From Macrothele yani (taxonomy: Eukaryota; Arthropoda; Arachnida; Araneae; Macrothelidae), in assembly GCA_039090855.1 (NCBI GenBank), contig CM077024.1, forward strand, positions 66,301,594-66,365,593: a stretch of DNA of 64,000 bases. Direction: 5' to 3'. The position numbers and the translations under genes are program-made. Positions within the stretch are counted from its first letter, which is position 1. Every line of letters starts with the position of its first letter. The notes under the pieces were generated by a model. It had not been told where the DNA came from, did no database searches, and saw nothing but the letters and a program-made list of their open reading frames with translations. This document shows, piece after piece, positions 22,778 through 33,498 of this stretch.

Positions 22778-24480
22778 GATTTTACAAAAAAAATTAAGAA
22801 GGGGCTCTAACCCCTGGGCCTTGACCTGTTCCAAAAACGGTCTACCGTTTAAGTTAGAGTACCATGAGATATTATACCAAATTTGGTGGTTCTTAATTGA
22901 AAACTGTAGATTTTACGCGGCATTTTTATGGGGGGGCTTTTACCCCCGGGCTCTAACCTCTTCCAAAAACCGTCTAGCGTCTAAGTTAGAGTACCATGAG
23001 ATAGTATACCAGATTTGGTGGTTCTGAATTGAAAACTGTAGTTTTTAAGAGAATTTTCTATGTGGGGGCTCTGACCCCACGGGCCTTGACCCGTTCCAAA
23101 AACGGTCTGCCGTCTAAGTTAGAGTACCATAAGATAGTAAACCAAATTTGGTGGTTCTAAGATGAAAACTGTAGATTTTACGAAATTTTTTATGAGGGGG
23201 GCTCCGACCCCGCGGGCTCCAACCCCTTCCAAAAACCGTCTAGCGTCTAAGTTAGAGTACCATGAGATAGTATACCAAATTTGGTGGTTCTAAATTGAAA
23301 ACTGTAGATTTTACGAAAAAGTGTTTTTGGGGGGTCTGACCCCCGGGCTCCAACCCCTTCCCAAAACCGTCTGGCGTCTAAGTTAGAGTACCATGAGATA
23401 GTATACCAGATTAGGTGGTTCTGAATTGAAAACTGTAGTTTTTAAGAAAATTTTGTATGTGGGGGCTCTGACCCCCGGGCCTTGACCCGTTCCAAAAACG
23501 GTCTGCCGTCTAAGTTAGAGTACCATAATACCGTCTGCCGTCTAAGTTAGTATACCAAATTTGGTGGTTCTAAGATGAAAACTGTAGATTTTATGAAATT
23601 TTTTATGAGGGGGGGGCTCCGACCCCGCGGGCTCCAACCCCATCCAAAAACCGTCTAGCGTCTAAGTTAGAGTATCATGAAAGTTAGAGTACCATGAGAT
23701 TATATACCAAATTTGGTGGTTCTAAATTGTAAACTGTAGATTTTACGAAAAAGTGTTTATTCGGGGGGGTCTGACCCCCGGGCTCCAACCCCTTCCAAAA
23801 ACCGTCTAGCGTCTAAGTTAGAGTACCATGAGATAGTATACCAGATTAGGTGGTTCTGAATTGAAAACTGTAGTTTTTAAAAAAATTTGTATGTGGGGGC
23901 TCTGACTCCCCGGGCCTTGACCCGTTCCAAAAACCGTCTGCCGTCTAAGTTAGAGTACCATAAGATAGTATACCAAATTTGGTGGTTCTAAAATGAAAAC
24001 TGTAGATTTTACGAAATTTTTAATGAGGGGGAGGGGCTCCGACCCCGCGGGCTCCAAGCCCTTCCAAAAACCGTCTAGCGTCTAAGTTAGAGTACCATAA
24101 GATAGTATACCAAATTTGGTGGTTCTAAAATGAAAACTGTAGATTTTACGAAATTTTTAATGAGGCGGGAGGGCTCCAACCCCGCGGGCTCCAACCCCTT
24201 CCAAAAACCGTCTAGCGTCTAAGTTAGAGTTTCATGATACCAAATTTGATGGTTTTGAAATGAAAAGTAGATTTTGCGAAAATTTTGTATGTAGGGGGGG
24301 GGGGGGGCTCTGACTCCCCGGGCCTTGACCCGTTCCAAAAACCGACAACCGTCTAAGTTAGAGTACTATGAGATAGGATACCTGATTTGGTGGTTCTGAA
24401 TTGAAAACTGAATACCACGAGATATTGTACCAGATTTGGTGGTTCTGAATTGAAAACTGTAGATTTTACGAAAATTTTGT
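22778..24480. repeat. right-arm outer array of ~135-bp units
   Basis: About thirteen units in reverse orientation, again showing the three-type higher-order order (GGGCTCTGACCCCCGGGCC, GGGCTCCGACCCCGCGGGC and a TGTTTATTCGGGG type). Confidence 0.85.
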
Positions 24481-24676
24481 ATATAGGGGGCTCTGACCAA
24501 CCGGGCCCTGCCCCGTTCCACAAACCGTTTACCGTCTAATATTTTTAGTGCCAAAGAAAAACGTAATATTCCTATCCTGTCTGCGTGTCCAAACTTTATA
24601 AATTTGATCAGGGAGCAAGACGTTCGAAATCGTACGTTTTCCTGCATTCGTTTTGTATGTAACCAAAATCTGTAAA

Positions 24677-24818
24677 CGCGACGAATTGACGTAGTCGACG
24701 AATTTGTCCGCGACGAATTGACGCGCGACGAATTGACGCGCGACGAATTGACGCATGCGACGAATTGACGCGCGACGAATTGTCGTAGTCGACGAATTGA
24801 CGCGCGACGAATTGACGT
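24677..24818. repeat. right terminal subrepeat cluster
   Basis: Nine copies of CGACGAATTGACG with CG, TAGT or CAT linkers, the reverse complement of the cluster at 8734-8880. Confidence 0.9.
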
Positions 24819-24824
24819 GACACC

Positions 24825-24834
24825 ATTGGATATG
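24825..24834. repeat. right 10-bp target-site duplication of the foldback MULE
   Basis: ATTGGATATG, identical to 8719-8728. Confidence 0.85.
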
Positions 24835-25280
24835 ACACCCGCACCCCTCTGGTACGCATCGCCGGTACACTCAACAGCCACCGTTACATCTCCGACGTTT
24901 TGAAGCCTGTAGGCCTCCCTTACCTGCAGGACCTGCCAGCGGCCACGTTTCAACAGGACAATGCGCGCCCGTGCGTGGTACGCATCGTGCAACGATTCTT
25001 CATGGCCCACCAGGTGTCACTGCTGCCGTGGCCCGCCTGTTCTCCCGATATGTCGCCCATCGAACACGTCTGATCGCTGATCGGCAATCGAGTGGCCCGG
25101 CAAGCACCACCCGCAGCTACACCTGGTGAACTGTGGTAACGTGTGGAAGCAGCCTGGACCGACATACCCCAAGCCCACATCCAAAGTCTCTTTCGTTCGA
25201 TGCCGTGGCGTGTAGCAGCCGTTATTGCCAGCCATGGGGCCACACGAGCTATTGATGTCTGCGTGTTCCGCAAGTCGCAC
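24835..25280 (+). pseudogene. Tc1-like transposase, C-terminal half
   Basis: Continues the ORF broken at 8728. After IGY the readable parts are TRTPLVRIAGTLNSHRYISD, LKPVGLPYLQDLPAATF, then FQQDNARPCVVRIVQRFF with the second catalytic Asp. LLPWPACSPDMSPIEHV holds the Glu, 34 residues after that Asp (DD34E). A TGA then replaces the expected Trp, and the tail SLFRSMPWRVAAVIASHG is readable. All three acidic residues of the divided enzyme survive (the first is at FSDE in the other half). A polyadenylation-like ATAAAT-poor trailer leads to the right inverted repeat. Confidence 0.85.
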
Positions 25281-25393
25281 GGGCCTGTAAGCTCAATCGT
25301 TTCATCTTTGTATCTATTGTTATGTGTCCAGTAAATCTGGCTTTGCTATCTCGTGTCCTTCTTGGTGTTACATTTTGGGTGGCCAGCAGTGTA

Positions 25394-25753
25394 GAAATGC
25401 AGAAAAACTTGAGCTTAAGACACAGCGTGCAACTGTGGAATTTTTTCATAACTTAGAAATGCGAACTTGAACAGCAGCAGCGGAACCAGATTTAAACGGG
25501 CGTGGTACCACGTAGTACTACACGAAACTACAGTTTATTTCAGTATATGAGATGACGACGCCCAAAAATATGTAGATAAAAACCCCAAGAGCAAAACACG
25601 ATTAGTTTATAAATGCGAATGATGTACGTGAGCAAATATGGTATCTTTTGCGAATACTATGCACACTGACTGGTGTGTCTAAAAACTCTCTAAAATCACA
25701 TTTCATTTTCGATAGTGATCTAGAAGCTTGCGTTATGTTAGGCAAAATCCAGG
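25394..25753. other. spacer between two transposons
   Basis: AT-rich, no features recognised. Confidence 0.45.
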
Positions 25754-25755
25754 TA

Positions 25756-27030
25756 AACTATTGTGTTGGAAAGAAAGTAATGTCTGCAAATGAAAAGTAA
25801 AAGAAAAGTGCTAATTACCACGTTTACATGCACAAATCAGTCCAAAATGTAATTGCCATCGTTTTCCACGACCTACTCTCATCGTCTGGGCAGTTGTTTG
25901 ATACTGTCCCTGTGGAATTGCGGCGGTTTGGACGCAAAGAAGTGAAGTAAGATCGCGTTCGAGATCGTCCCATTTGGTGAACCGCTGTCCGTCCAGGAAA
26001 TGCTGCAACGACCGGGAAATGTAGTAGTCGCTTGGGGCAATGTTCGGAGCTGGGTGCGGCAGCAGCTCCCAGCCCAAGTAGCTGATTTTGTGACAGGTCA
26101 CTGGTGCACTATGAGGTCTCGCTTCATCTTGCTGTAGGAGGGCGCTCTAACGATTCAGCAGTGTTGGTCGTTTCAACGTGAGCGATGCGTGCAGGTTATT
26201 GAGATGACGGCAGTACACATCGGCGGTGATAGTGGTGTTGTCCGGCAGCAGCTGAAAAAAACACGATACCTCGCATATCCCGCCAAACAGACAGCAGGGC
26301 CTTACGTGGGTGTACGTAGGCTTTGGGGGTCGGCATGGGCTTTTGTTTTGGGTACAACCACTGTTTCCGGGCACTGACATTATCATACAGGACCCATTTC
26401 TCGCCACCTGTCAAAGTGCGGTCCAAGAACGGTTCAACTTGGTTATGTGCAAGCAGAGAATTTAATGCACTCCTGCGATTTGCTTTCTGCTCAACTGTGA
26501 GTTGATGGGGTACTCAAACTCCTCTCTTGTGCACCTTCAGAATTTGATGCAGGTACGTGATAATGCTCGTGTGGATAGACCCCAGTTGTTCGGCCAACTC
26601 CCGCGTGGTTATACGTGGGTCGGTCTCCACTAAGGTCTTCAGCTCGTCCATATCCACTCTTGCGGGTCTTCTGGCTTTGGAACAGACTGTCTGGTCAAAA
26701 TTTCCCTCTCGAAACCGTTCGAACCAACGATAGCATTGACTATGTGATATGGCATTGGGGTATACTCTGTTAATGTTCCTTACAGCACTTGCGGGGGTGC
26801 TATAGCAACGAAACTCATACAGAATGTAAATAGCGGATATGATCTTTGTCCACTTCCACTTCCTCTTCGCCTTCTGACGGCTAACTGCCACTGACTTAAG
26901 CCACCTGCTTGCTGACATCTGATGTCCTGCCGGTGTGTAGTGTAATCTCAGTGGCCAATGTGCGGCGTGGCAGGGGCTTCGACTTCGGGTATCTCGTCAT
27001 CGGAAATTACTTTTTTTCCAACCCAGAATG
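25756..27030 (-). mobile_element. mariner element with both ends
   Basis: About 1.28 kb, the normal mariner length, flanked by TA at 25754-25755 and 27031-27032. Inverted ends share GTTGGAAARAAAGTAATKTC: left from 25764, right read in reverse from about 27023. It encodes a decayed transposase on the minus strand. Confidence 0.85.
25811..26918 (-). pseudogene. mariner transposase pseudogene
   Basis: The N-terminal part (26918-26514) is well preserved: SAVRNINRVYPNAISHSQCY, RWFERFREGNFD, DMDELKTLVETDPRITTREL and LGSIHTSIITYLHQI. The catalytic part begins at 26426 with RTLTGGEKWVLYDN, where the family TGDEKW Asp is Gly. PKAYVHPRKALLSVWRDMRG follows. The second Asp survives near 26130 (LLQQDEARPHSA). 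The C-terminal part (26101-25811) has HPAPNIAPSDYY and SLQHFLDGQRF, where the family SPD Asp is Asn. Frameshifts and stops separate the three parts. Two of the three acidic residues are lost. Confidence 0.85.
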
Positions 27031-27114
27031 TATTGTGAATATTTTGAGAATCTAAGCCAATCTTTGACGCACGAAGTTAGTGGTTCGTCCAAGTTTGGCG
27101 ATAGTTACAGTCTC

Positions 27115-27245
27115 TGATGAAACATGGGTGTTGTTTGTGCTGCTGTTCTAGTTCAACCCTTTCCTGGAACCAGTAACCCTAAATGAGGTACAGAAGAGTT
27201 CTTATGGCCTTAGGTGTTCACGGAGGCCTTTATCCTCCTCCAAAA
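27115..27245 (+). mobile_element. SINE-A fragment
   Basis: Body region only: ATGGGTGTTGTTTGTGCTGC, CCTTTCCTGGAACCAGTAAC, CCCTAAATGAGG and a CTTATGGCCTTAG segment replacing CTTATAGCCCATTGAG. It ends CTCCAAAAA. The tRNA-like head is missing. Confidence 0.65.
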
Positions 27246-27624
27246 ATCTCAGAGGCTGGCATTTTGGCCTAAACGTTATAATGAGCTGAATTTTTAAGAT
27301 TAGCATTGCACTCCGAATCTTACTGTGGAAGGGATTTGCTAATGATTAACATACCTACAGATTTGTTTAGTGTTATCAATGCTTGTTGACCCCCTTTCCT
27401 CATGAATACTTTCCATCAAACAATTCTGTGTATCCCACTAATACCAGACATGTAGCTTTGGAGTCTCCAATTCCACAGAATTTAGATAACAGATGTCATA
27501 ACTTTCTGCTTTTCGGCGCCAATAAAGAAATACCAACGAGGTACTGCGAAACTGCAGATTTTTTAAACGATACATTCTGGTTTTGTGGTACACTATAACG
27601 AAGTGAATTTCTCCGTCATTTTTA

Positions 27625-27695
27625 TCCGCGCCAGGATTCGAACCCGGGTCCACTCACTCCGGAACAAGTTGCTCTACCAATTGAGCTACGCGGAC
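27625..27695 (-). tRNA. tRNA-like module (not a functional tRNA)
   Basis: Cloverleaf-like with D arm GCTC/GAGC and T arm around GGTTCGAATCC. The anticodon arm is CTTGTTCCGGAGTGAG, which pairs with itself around CCGG and leaves a six-base loop rather than seven, so no normal anticodon can be assigned. It is multi-copy with conserved non-tRNA flanks, so I read it as a repeat component. Confidence 0.45.
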
Positions 27696-27938
27696 ATTTT
27701 ATTCTGATTCCTATCTGCCTTTATGTCGTGTGCGTCCTTCTGGCAGGTACGTCACATCTCCTGGTACGTTACATCATCTATACCCCTTATTTTTTTTTAT
27801 TTTTTTCGAAGTGCTGCTCTTATTTTTCCTATCTCGCGGTGTGGAAATAACATCACACCATTGCGAGATTGTGAACGGTCGGGTCATCCGGATAGTTCGG
27901 GCGCCATTATAACGAAGTGAATTTCTCCGTCATTTTTA

Positions 27939-28009
27939 TCAGCGCCAGGATTCGAACCCGGGTCCACTCACTCCGGAATAAGTTGCTCTACCAATTGAGC
28001 TACGCGGAC
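27939..28009 (-). tRNA. tRNA-like module (second copy)
   Basis: Near-identical to the preceding module, with anticodon arm CTTATTCCGGAGTGAG. Same flanks and same six-base loop. Confidence 0.45.
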
Positions 28010-28090
28010 ATTTTATTCTGATTCCTATCTGCCTTTATGTCGTGTACGTCCTTCTGGCAGGTACGTCACATCTCCTGGTACGTTACAACA

Positions 28091-30720
28091 CATTCTCACT
28101 TTTTCATGAGTCAAAAACGCAAAATTTGGAAATAGAAGACTGAACTTTACAAAAGTTAAAAAAAAAAAAAAACTGCAAGCGGTCCGTGCGGAAAATGGTA
28201 TGTTGATTACGAAGCTTTGCAAAACTTACGTTCAGCATGTTTCAGAAAATAGAAACACGAGGAAATCTATACATGAAACGAATAATTTTCGTTATACCAC
28301 ATTTTTACTGTAAAAGTACGACAAATAAAATTTAGTGCAGTGGTTTTATATTATTTAGTTCGGAGACCTTGCCATGCCATTAACTCTAAGCAGTTTTCGA
28401 TGATAAAGCTTTTACGGTTCCTGTAATTTTTTGGATGATGTGGCTTGGAGCTCTATTTTAGTACAAAAAGTCATGATGAAACTGAGTTGTTTCTTTTTCC
28501 AAAGTTCTCTATAGAAAAACATGCATTGGCACCACATGTCCGAAGAGTTACGACGATGACTGCTTCAGCCGAAAAGCAAGCACTCGAATAAAATTCTGTG
28601 TGTGAATGAATCAAATTCAATTTTCACTTTCACGACACTAGTTCGAAGCGTTTGGTCTTGTGCCGTAAAAGTTAGGCTTTCTTTCTTTCTTTCTTCAGAG
28701 TTCCATTTTGCAGCAATTTCCAGTTGTATTTTTGTTGTTTTTTGTCTACTTTACCATCAATGCTTTTTATGTACTGACCATGAAATTGTTTACTATGGTC
28801 ATGCATGAATTCAATTTTTTAAGGTTGCTTTCCGGTAGCTATTTTTCGTTTCTTTTGATTTGATTATATCTTCTTAATGTACATCAGTCAACATTCTTTC
28901 TTTTCGTTTTTTAAACTAATCATTTAATGCCCGTTTTCTTTCTTTTGCCGTTTGTTTGACGTGTGCCGATCTTTGCTAAGCTTTGTTATAACAACATCGT
29001 CTGTTGTAATTTTTAGTCCGACCGTACCTCTTGTAAATAATTTTTCAACATTTTTTTCCAAGATTCAATTTTATTGTGTTCTTTTGTATTATATCCAACA
29101 TTTTTCTGCAGTAGTGAATATTTTCGTCTTTATCCTGGGCCACAATGATGTTACACCCTTTTCTGTAATGGAATTAAGATGGTTCAACACTTCCAACACA
29201 TCGAAAGTTGTTCTTGCTCCAAGCTGATATCTTTCCTTCAGAGTGTTTCAAATGTGTTCCTTTTTTAATTTATTATCTTTCGAACTTTTTAACCAACTTA
29301 TTTCCAGTCTTATTGAGTTTCAGTTCGAGCCTCCTTTCCATTTGAGCTCTGTGTTGTGTGACATGGTTTTAGGAATTTATCAATATTTATCCAAATTTTC
29401 GCAGCTCTACTTTATGAGCTGTTTACTTTTTGAACAGTGTCCGTTGGTATTGTTACAATTGCTAAATTACCATATTAGACTATTCCATTCAGTTATCTCT
29501 TGAGACGAATTTTAAATTTAGTAAGCCTTTTCTATTCCGGGAATTTTTTTATTTGCTCATGTATTTCCCTTGTCAGTGTTAGAAGAATTACGAAGATGTG
29601 TCTGTCGCAGTTTGAGGACAATAGATGGTGTTTCTGTACTGAGTGAAGCTGCCTCTCTCTTTCTCGCTCCTCTCCAAGCGAAGTGAAGCTGCTCCCGTGT
29701 CTCGTCGGCAACGAAGGGGTAAAAATGGCGTTGGTGCTTGTGTCTTGTCATAAAACAATATTATCTTATGTGGTGTATCAAGCTACAGTTATCAGTGAAT
29801 GATTATAAATGTCATTATGGTGTTGTAAATCAAATTAATATGAATAAATTGGATTAATTATTAATAGTGGTAAGCACTCTTTTTTCAGTCTTTCTGTTCA
29901 GTGAGTTGAAGAATTCTAGTTCTTTCGTTAGTCGTTATTTGAGATCAATGCCTAAAGCGTTATTGAACATTATAAAGTATTAAATCACTAACACTCAGAG
30001 CTTCTTTCTTTCCAGTTAAAAGTGGGCTATTTTTAGCCATCCCAATTTCAATGCCAGTTGGATCTCCAGCTTTACTTTCCATTCAGTAGTTGTTTCCTAT
30101 TTTGCTCTTTGAGTTTCACTGTTGAATTTTAAGATAATTTCTTTTTATAGATTAAAAAAGAAAAAAATTTTCCTTTGCATTTCCTACATTCAGTATCTAA
30201 CGATAAAAAAAAAATGTTTCTCATAATAAAGTAGTTTGAAAAAGGTAGCCGCTGCTTAGGGACATCAGAGTCTTGGAACATTTCTTTTCAGATAATAAAT
30301 ATTCACCTTTGATGGGCAGACTGGTTACTTTGCCTGGTAATAGTATTTTATTACTGCTCTGTTCTCTGACTTTCACCATTTTTTCCCCGTGTGATTGTTC
30401 TTCCAGTAACTTTGTAGTGCATTACCGTGGGTGTCTTACAGAACAGAAAGTACTGAACTCTGCAGTTCATTCGTTGCCTGATATCCAGGGACATCAACAA
30501 CTCAAGCGGCTCTTGTTGACCCGGACGACGCTTGATCCGCTTTGGGTAATAGTTTCCTGGTATATGCCACTTTGAAATGAATATTGGAAAGCACTTGGAC
30601 TTGCACCTCAGCTGAGAGCTATAAGAGGGTGATGGCTAAGGCCTTTATGGCTTGTGTTGCTCTTCCGGTTACTACGCAACCACCAGGTTAACCGTCAACC
30701 TCACTGAACCACACAAGTGA
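28091..30720. other. no recognisable gene
   Basis: AT-rich on both strands. It holds an A run near 28158-28172 and a CTTT microsatellite near 28677-28697. Many short ORFs (for example 28952-29227 and 30273-30575) have no recognised motif and T-rich, hydrophobic compositions typical of chance frames. Confidence 0.5.
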
Positions 30721-30721
30721 C

Positions 30722-30945
30722 GCACCTGTGGTCGAGTGCTTAGATGTAGGTCTGTTACTAGTCGTCCGTACTGAGCCTGGTTAGTTTAGAGATCCGAATA
30801 AGGCATGGATGCTGTTTGTCGTACGGCACTGAATCTGTCCTTTTCCTGGAACCAGTGACCCAAAATTAGAGATGGGAGATCGCTTATAGCTCTTAAAGTT
30901 ACTCATGGCGGTTGTTAACCCTCCTCCCTTAAAACAAAGAAAGAA
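30722..30945 (+). mobile_element. SINE-A, degraded copy
   Basis: Poorly kept head (GTGGTCGAGTGCTTAGATG). The body is clearly of the family: AAGGCATGGATGCTGTTTGT, TTTCCTGGAACCAGTGACCC, AAAATTAGAGATGGGAG, CGCTTATAGC and GGCGGTTGTTAACC, then an A-rich tail. No clear target duplication. Confidence 0.75.
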
Positions 30946-31224
30946 ACGTTTTGAATATAATTACAAATAATTTTACCTCACGCACAAATTTGCCACAAGC
31001 AAGCATCAGTTGAGGCTTCCATTTACAGCATTTTTACAGCAATATCTGCGCGCCTAATATGAATCGATTTAAAAATATCATTTCTCATGGTCAGATACTG
31101 CTAATTACGGAAACATTTTGCATGTATTTCCTACTCAAAATATTGTACAATTTCCCCGCCAATGATTAATTGTTTTATTTTGCCAATGATTAATTTCCCC
31201 GCAAATTATTAATTAGTTTTACTC

Positions 31225-32150
31225 GATATCCCTAGCTCAAAATGTCCGATTAAAAAAAAATCCCCTGTTGGCATGCACCATGTGGAACACTTTGAATGTA
31301 CTCGTAGGTTTTTGCAGTTCACAGTTCGGGTGCTAGGTGGTGTTAGTGTGTATTTATGTTTGAAAACGTATCCCCGCTTCTAAATATCCCTTTGAAAAAA
31401 TTATTTCTTTTACTTTATGTCATTCGTTACAGTAAAGATGGGGGACATTACCCTCTTTAGATAATGCACAGTTTTCCCGCTAGAGGGTAATTTTCAGAAC
31501 TTTTCCTCACTGTCTCTGCTTACAGTAGACGTATTAAGAAATTTCTTTTTCTTAAGCATAACTTTTGCTATGACGAGTACCTTTAGCATATTTTGTGCTA
31601 CAGCATATTTTCAGCGTATATTTCTAGTTGAAAGAGTGAATTAGATTCTAAAAATCTCTTAGAAAAATCCTTGTTTGGTGGGATACTCTTCATTATGAAG
31701 AGCATTTTGAACCTATTTTCTGCTTTAAATGACGCAGAACTTTTCCGCTAGGGGCCGCAAAGGTATATCACGCTTTCCTCAGTATCTCTTGTTCTAACTG
31801 TTCGATTTGAAAACCCTTTGTTTCTGATGTCTTCCCTCCGCTGTGTGTGTGCACAGTTTGTTTATTTTCTTAATATGCTTTTCAGCAGCTACGGGTGTAA
31901 GTAGTTATTTCTATTTCTCGATGTTTTACAGATTGTAGAAATCTGTTTTCTTTAGCTGGTTCCATTGATTATGAACAACCCTGCTCAGATTACATACGTT
32001 AAACTATCCACAGTTTTTGCCAAGGTTTTGTAAGTGCACTTCCTTTTTTACTGAATTTTTAGATTTTCTAAAACTCTGCTTTGAAATATAATTATATCAT
32101 GTTGGAAAGAGTTCAAAAGACGTGCTCACTACAACCGAAAATTCGGTGTC
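31225..32150. repeat. ~155-bp tandem-repeat element, family T1 (shorter copy)
   Basis: Diverged units with CTTCTAAATATCCCTTTGAA, TTTTCCCGCTAGAGGG and TTTTCCGCTAGGGGCCGC, ending TTCAAAAGACGTGCTCACTA and then ACCGAAAATTCGGTGTCAT. The same terminal sequence ends the longer copy at 37737-39650. That the boundary is conserved shows this is a mobile or amplified unit, not random satellite. Confidence 0.6.
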
Positions 32151-32910
32151 ATTATGCTTCATTTATGGTAGAATGATGCCGATCGTATCAGTGTAAAGAA
32201 GAACTGCTGTCCCTGATTTTAGGTTTCTGTTTGTAAGGAAGGTATAAAATCTGAAGTGCGAAGAGCACACATATAAGAAACGGCGCCTGTGCTTCATTCT
32301 ATACCACAAGCTCAAAACCTTGCGGCAAAAATCTGTTATTCTAAACGTACCAACAATAGGCGACCTCGTAACCAAACTGTTATTTACTTCATCTGCGTGT
32401 TTCTTTTTCTGGTATTTTGTAACTTTTTATAAAAAATTCATCAGTGGGGTACATTGATGAATCTTTTAGTGCACTGTATTTTTTTAACATTTCCTGTAGT
32501 AAGGGTAAAGTAAAGATGGCGAACATTACCTCTTTAGTTACAGTAAAGTGTTCAGGAACAATTGCCGCTGACCTACAAAGGAAAACTGACGGGTTGCACT
32601 AATCAGTTATATTCGTTCTGAGGAGAAATGACAATTTGTTCCTGAAAATAATATTCCTGTTTTCCAAATGCACTCCCCGTCAAGTTTTATATGTCAATAA
32701 ATTACTTTCTCGGTGTTAGCTCCATTCTGTGTGTTCCTTTTCTTCCCGAGGCAAACACAGACGTTATCCACTTCCACTTTGATACCATTGTTCTGCAATG
32801 TTTTTTTCACTTAAGAAATCAATGAATATTAACTTCGTTTTCTTTAATTTCATTTTCAAAACGGCTTCTTTATTTGTATTGGATCATATTATGATCCAGT
32901 ACAAATACAG
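32151..32910. other. no recognisable gene
   Basis: AT-rich. A short antisense ORF (32163-32375) has no family motif. Confidence 0.45.
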
Positions 32911-32913
32911 ATG

Positions 32914-33032
32914 GATCATAATATGTGGTACTGACGAATATTGGATCATAGTATGTGGTACTGACGAATATTGGATCATAATATGGGGTACTGACGAATA
33001 TTGGATCATAATATGTGGTACTGACGAATTAT
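32914..33032. repeat. 30-base tandem repeat, about four copies
   Basis: Unit GGATCATAATATGTGGTACT followed by GACGAATATT. It is preceded by the palindrome TGGATCATATTATGATCCA (32880-32898). The overlapping ORF with repeated peptides follows the repeat. Confidence 0.92.
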
Positions 33033-33448
33033 TTGCAGGAGGAAGGGCAGTGCGTTCTGGTATCCATCGCAACAAATTAAATAAATAGGAATAATTTATT
33101 GAAAGAGGAAACTGTAATGCAATTCAAATTACGCGTGACGTCATGATTCCTTCCATATTAGCCGTCGAAAACTATTACGCACTGGTCTGCTTTATGAATA
33201 GATATTGAAAGCATTGGAAAGGCGTAGGTTCACGCGTTTCTAGTTCCAATGATGCCAAGAAACACCACGAGTTCTGTTGACTGCGCTTGCGCGCGAATCG
33301 CAAAAGGCAATAGAAACTTTGTAGTAGCTGTAATCCGCAAAGCGTGATTGTACCAGAGTTAGCTATCACCACTGCGGTATTTGGATTCATGCGTGTTCTT
33401 AGGTGATGAATAATTTATTATTATTATTTTTTACTTTCGCACTTACGT

Positions 33449-33498
33449 GTTTTTTCGCGTTTGTTTTATGAGCTACCATAAAACAAACGCGAAAAAAC
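33449..33498. repeat. perfect 22-bp hairpin, six-base loop
   Basis: The stem 33449-33470 pairs without mismatch to 33477-33498. The stem core is CGCGTTTGTTTTATG / CATAAAACAAACGCG, and the loop is AGCTAC. No gene lies next to it. Confidence 0.9.

Larger units (their letters stand above)
8729..24824 (+). mobile_element. foldback-type Mutator-like element (MULE), about 16.1 kb
   Basis: Inserted in a Tc1-like transposase with a 10-bp direct repeat on each side. Reading inward, each end has a short GTTCT (left) or GGTGTC (right) terminus, then nine ~16-base CGTCAATTCGTCG subrepeats, then a short unique block. Long arrays of ~135-base units and a non-LTR 3' end follow, then degenerate inner repeats. 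The two sides are inverted copies, about 5-6 kb each. The centre holds a broken MULE transposase. MULEs make 8-11 bp target duplications, and Drosophila FB elements combine subrepeated inverted termini with the MULE-like NOF gene, so the assignment is coherent. The element is inactive as it stands. Confidence 0.85.
18600..24824. repeat. right inverted arm of the foldback MULE
   Basis: Inverted counterpart of 8729-14880. From the right end inward: nine subrepeats (24677-24818), the block matching 8880-9020, about thirteen ~135-base units (22778-24480), the LINE 3' end (21331-22777), about eight units (20285-21326), a transition (19715-20200), and degenerate inner repeats (18660-19240). A rare partial duplication at 23518-23565 is identical, in reverse, to one at 12125-12185 in the left arm. 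Confidence 0.85.
7878..25391 (+). mobile_element. Tc1-like transposon split by a 16-kb insertion
   Basis: The left end starts after TA 7876-7877 with CACTGCTGGCCATCCAAAAT. The right end, read inward from the TA at 25392-25393, is CACTGCTGGCCACCCAAAAT. The inverted match continues about 36 bases, through ACACCAAGAAGGA. The two halves of one transposase lie at 7950-8728 and 24835-25280. Without the insertion the element would be about 1.4 kb. Confidence 0.9.
27594..28090 (-). repeat. tRNA-like repeat family (SINE-B), unit-spacer-unit
   Basis: Two tRNA-like modules at 27625-27695 and 27939-28009 (minus strand), each flanked by the same sequences: TATAACGAAGTGAATTTC on one side, and CTGCCTTTATGTCG with CTTCTGGCAGGTACGTCACA on the other. 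A ~210-base spacer lies between, with TTTTCCTATCTCGCGGTGTG, AACGGTCGGGTCATCCGG and GTTCGGGCGCCATTATAACG. The head has A box TAGCTCAATTGGTAGAGC and B box GGGTTCGAATCC. The arrangement recurs at 37 and 42 kb. It could be a dimeric SINE or a miniature retroelement with terminal repeats. Confidence 0.7.

Noticed and set aside
8734..24818. element ends placed at ACGTCAATTCG on both sides
   Set aside because: The bases just outside would then share no target duplication. Ends at 8729/24824 give an exact 10-bp repeat.
32914..33032. 30-base repeats as a CRISPR array
   Set aside because: Head-to-tail units without spacers, in a eukaryotic context.
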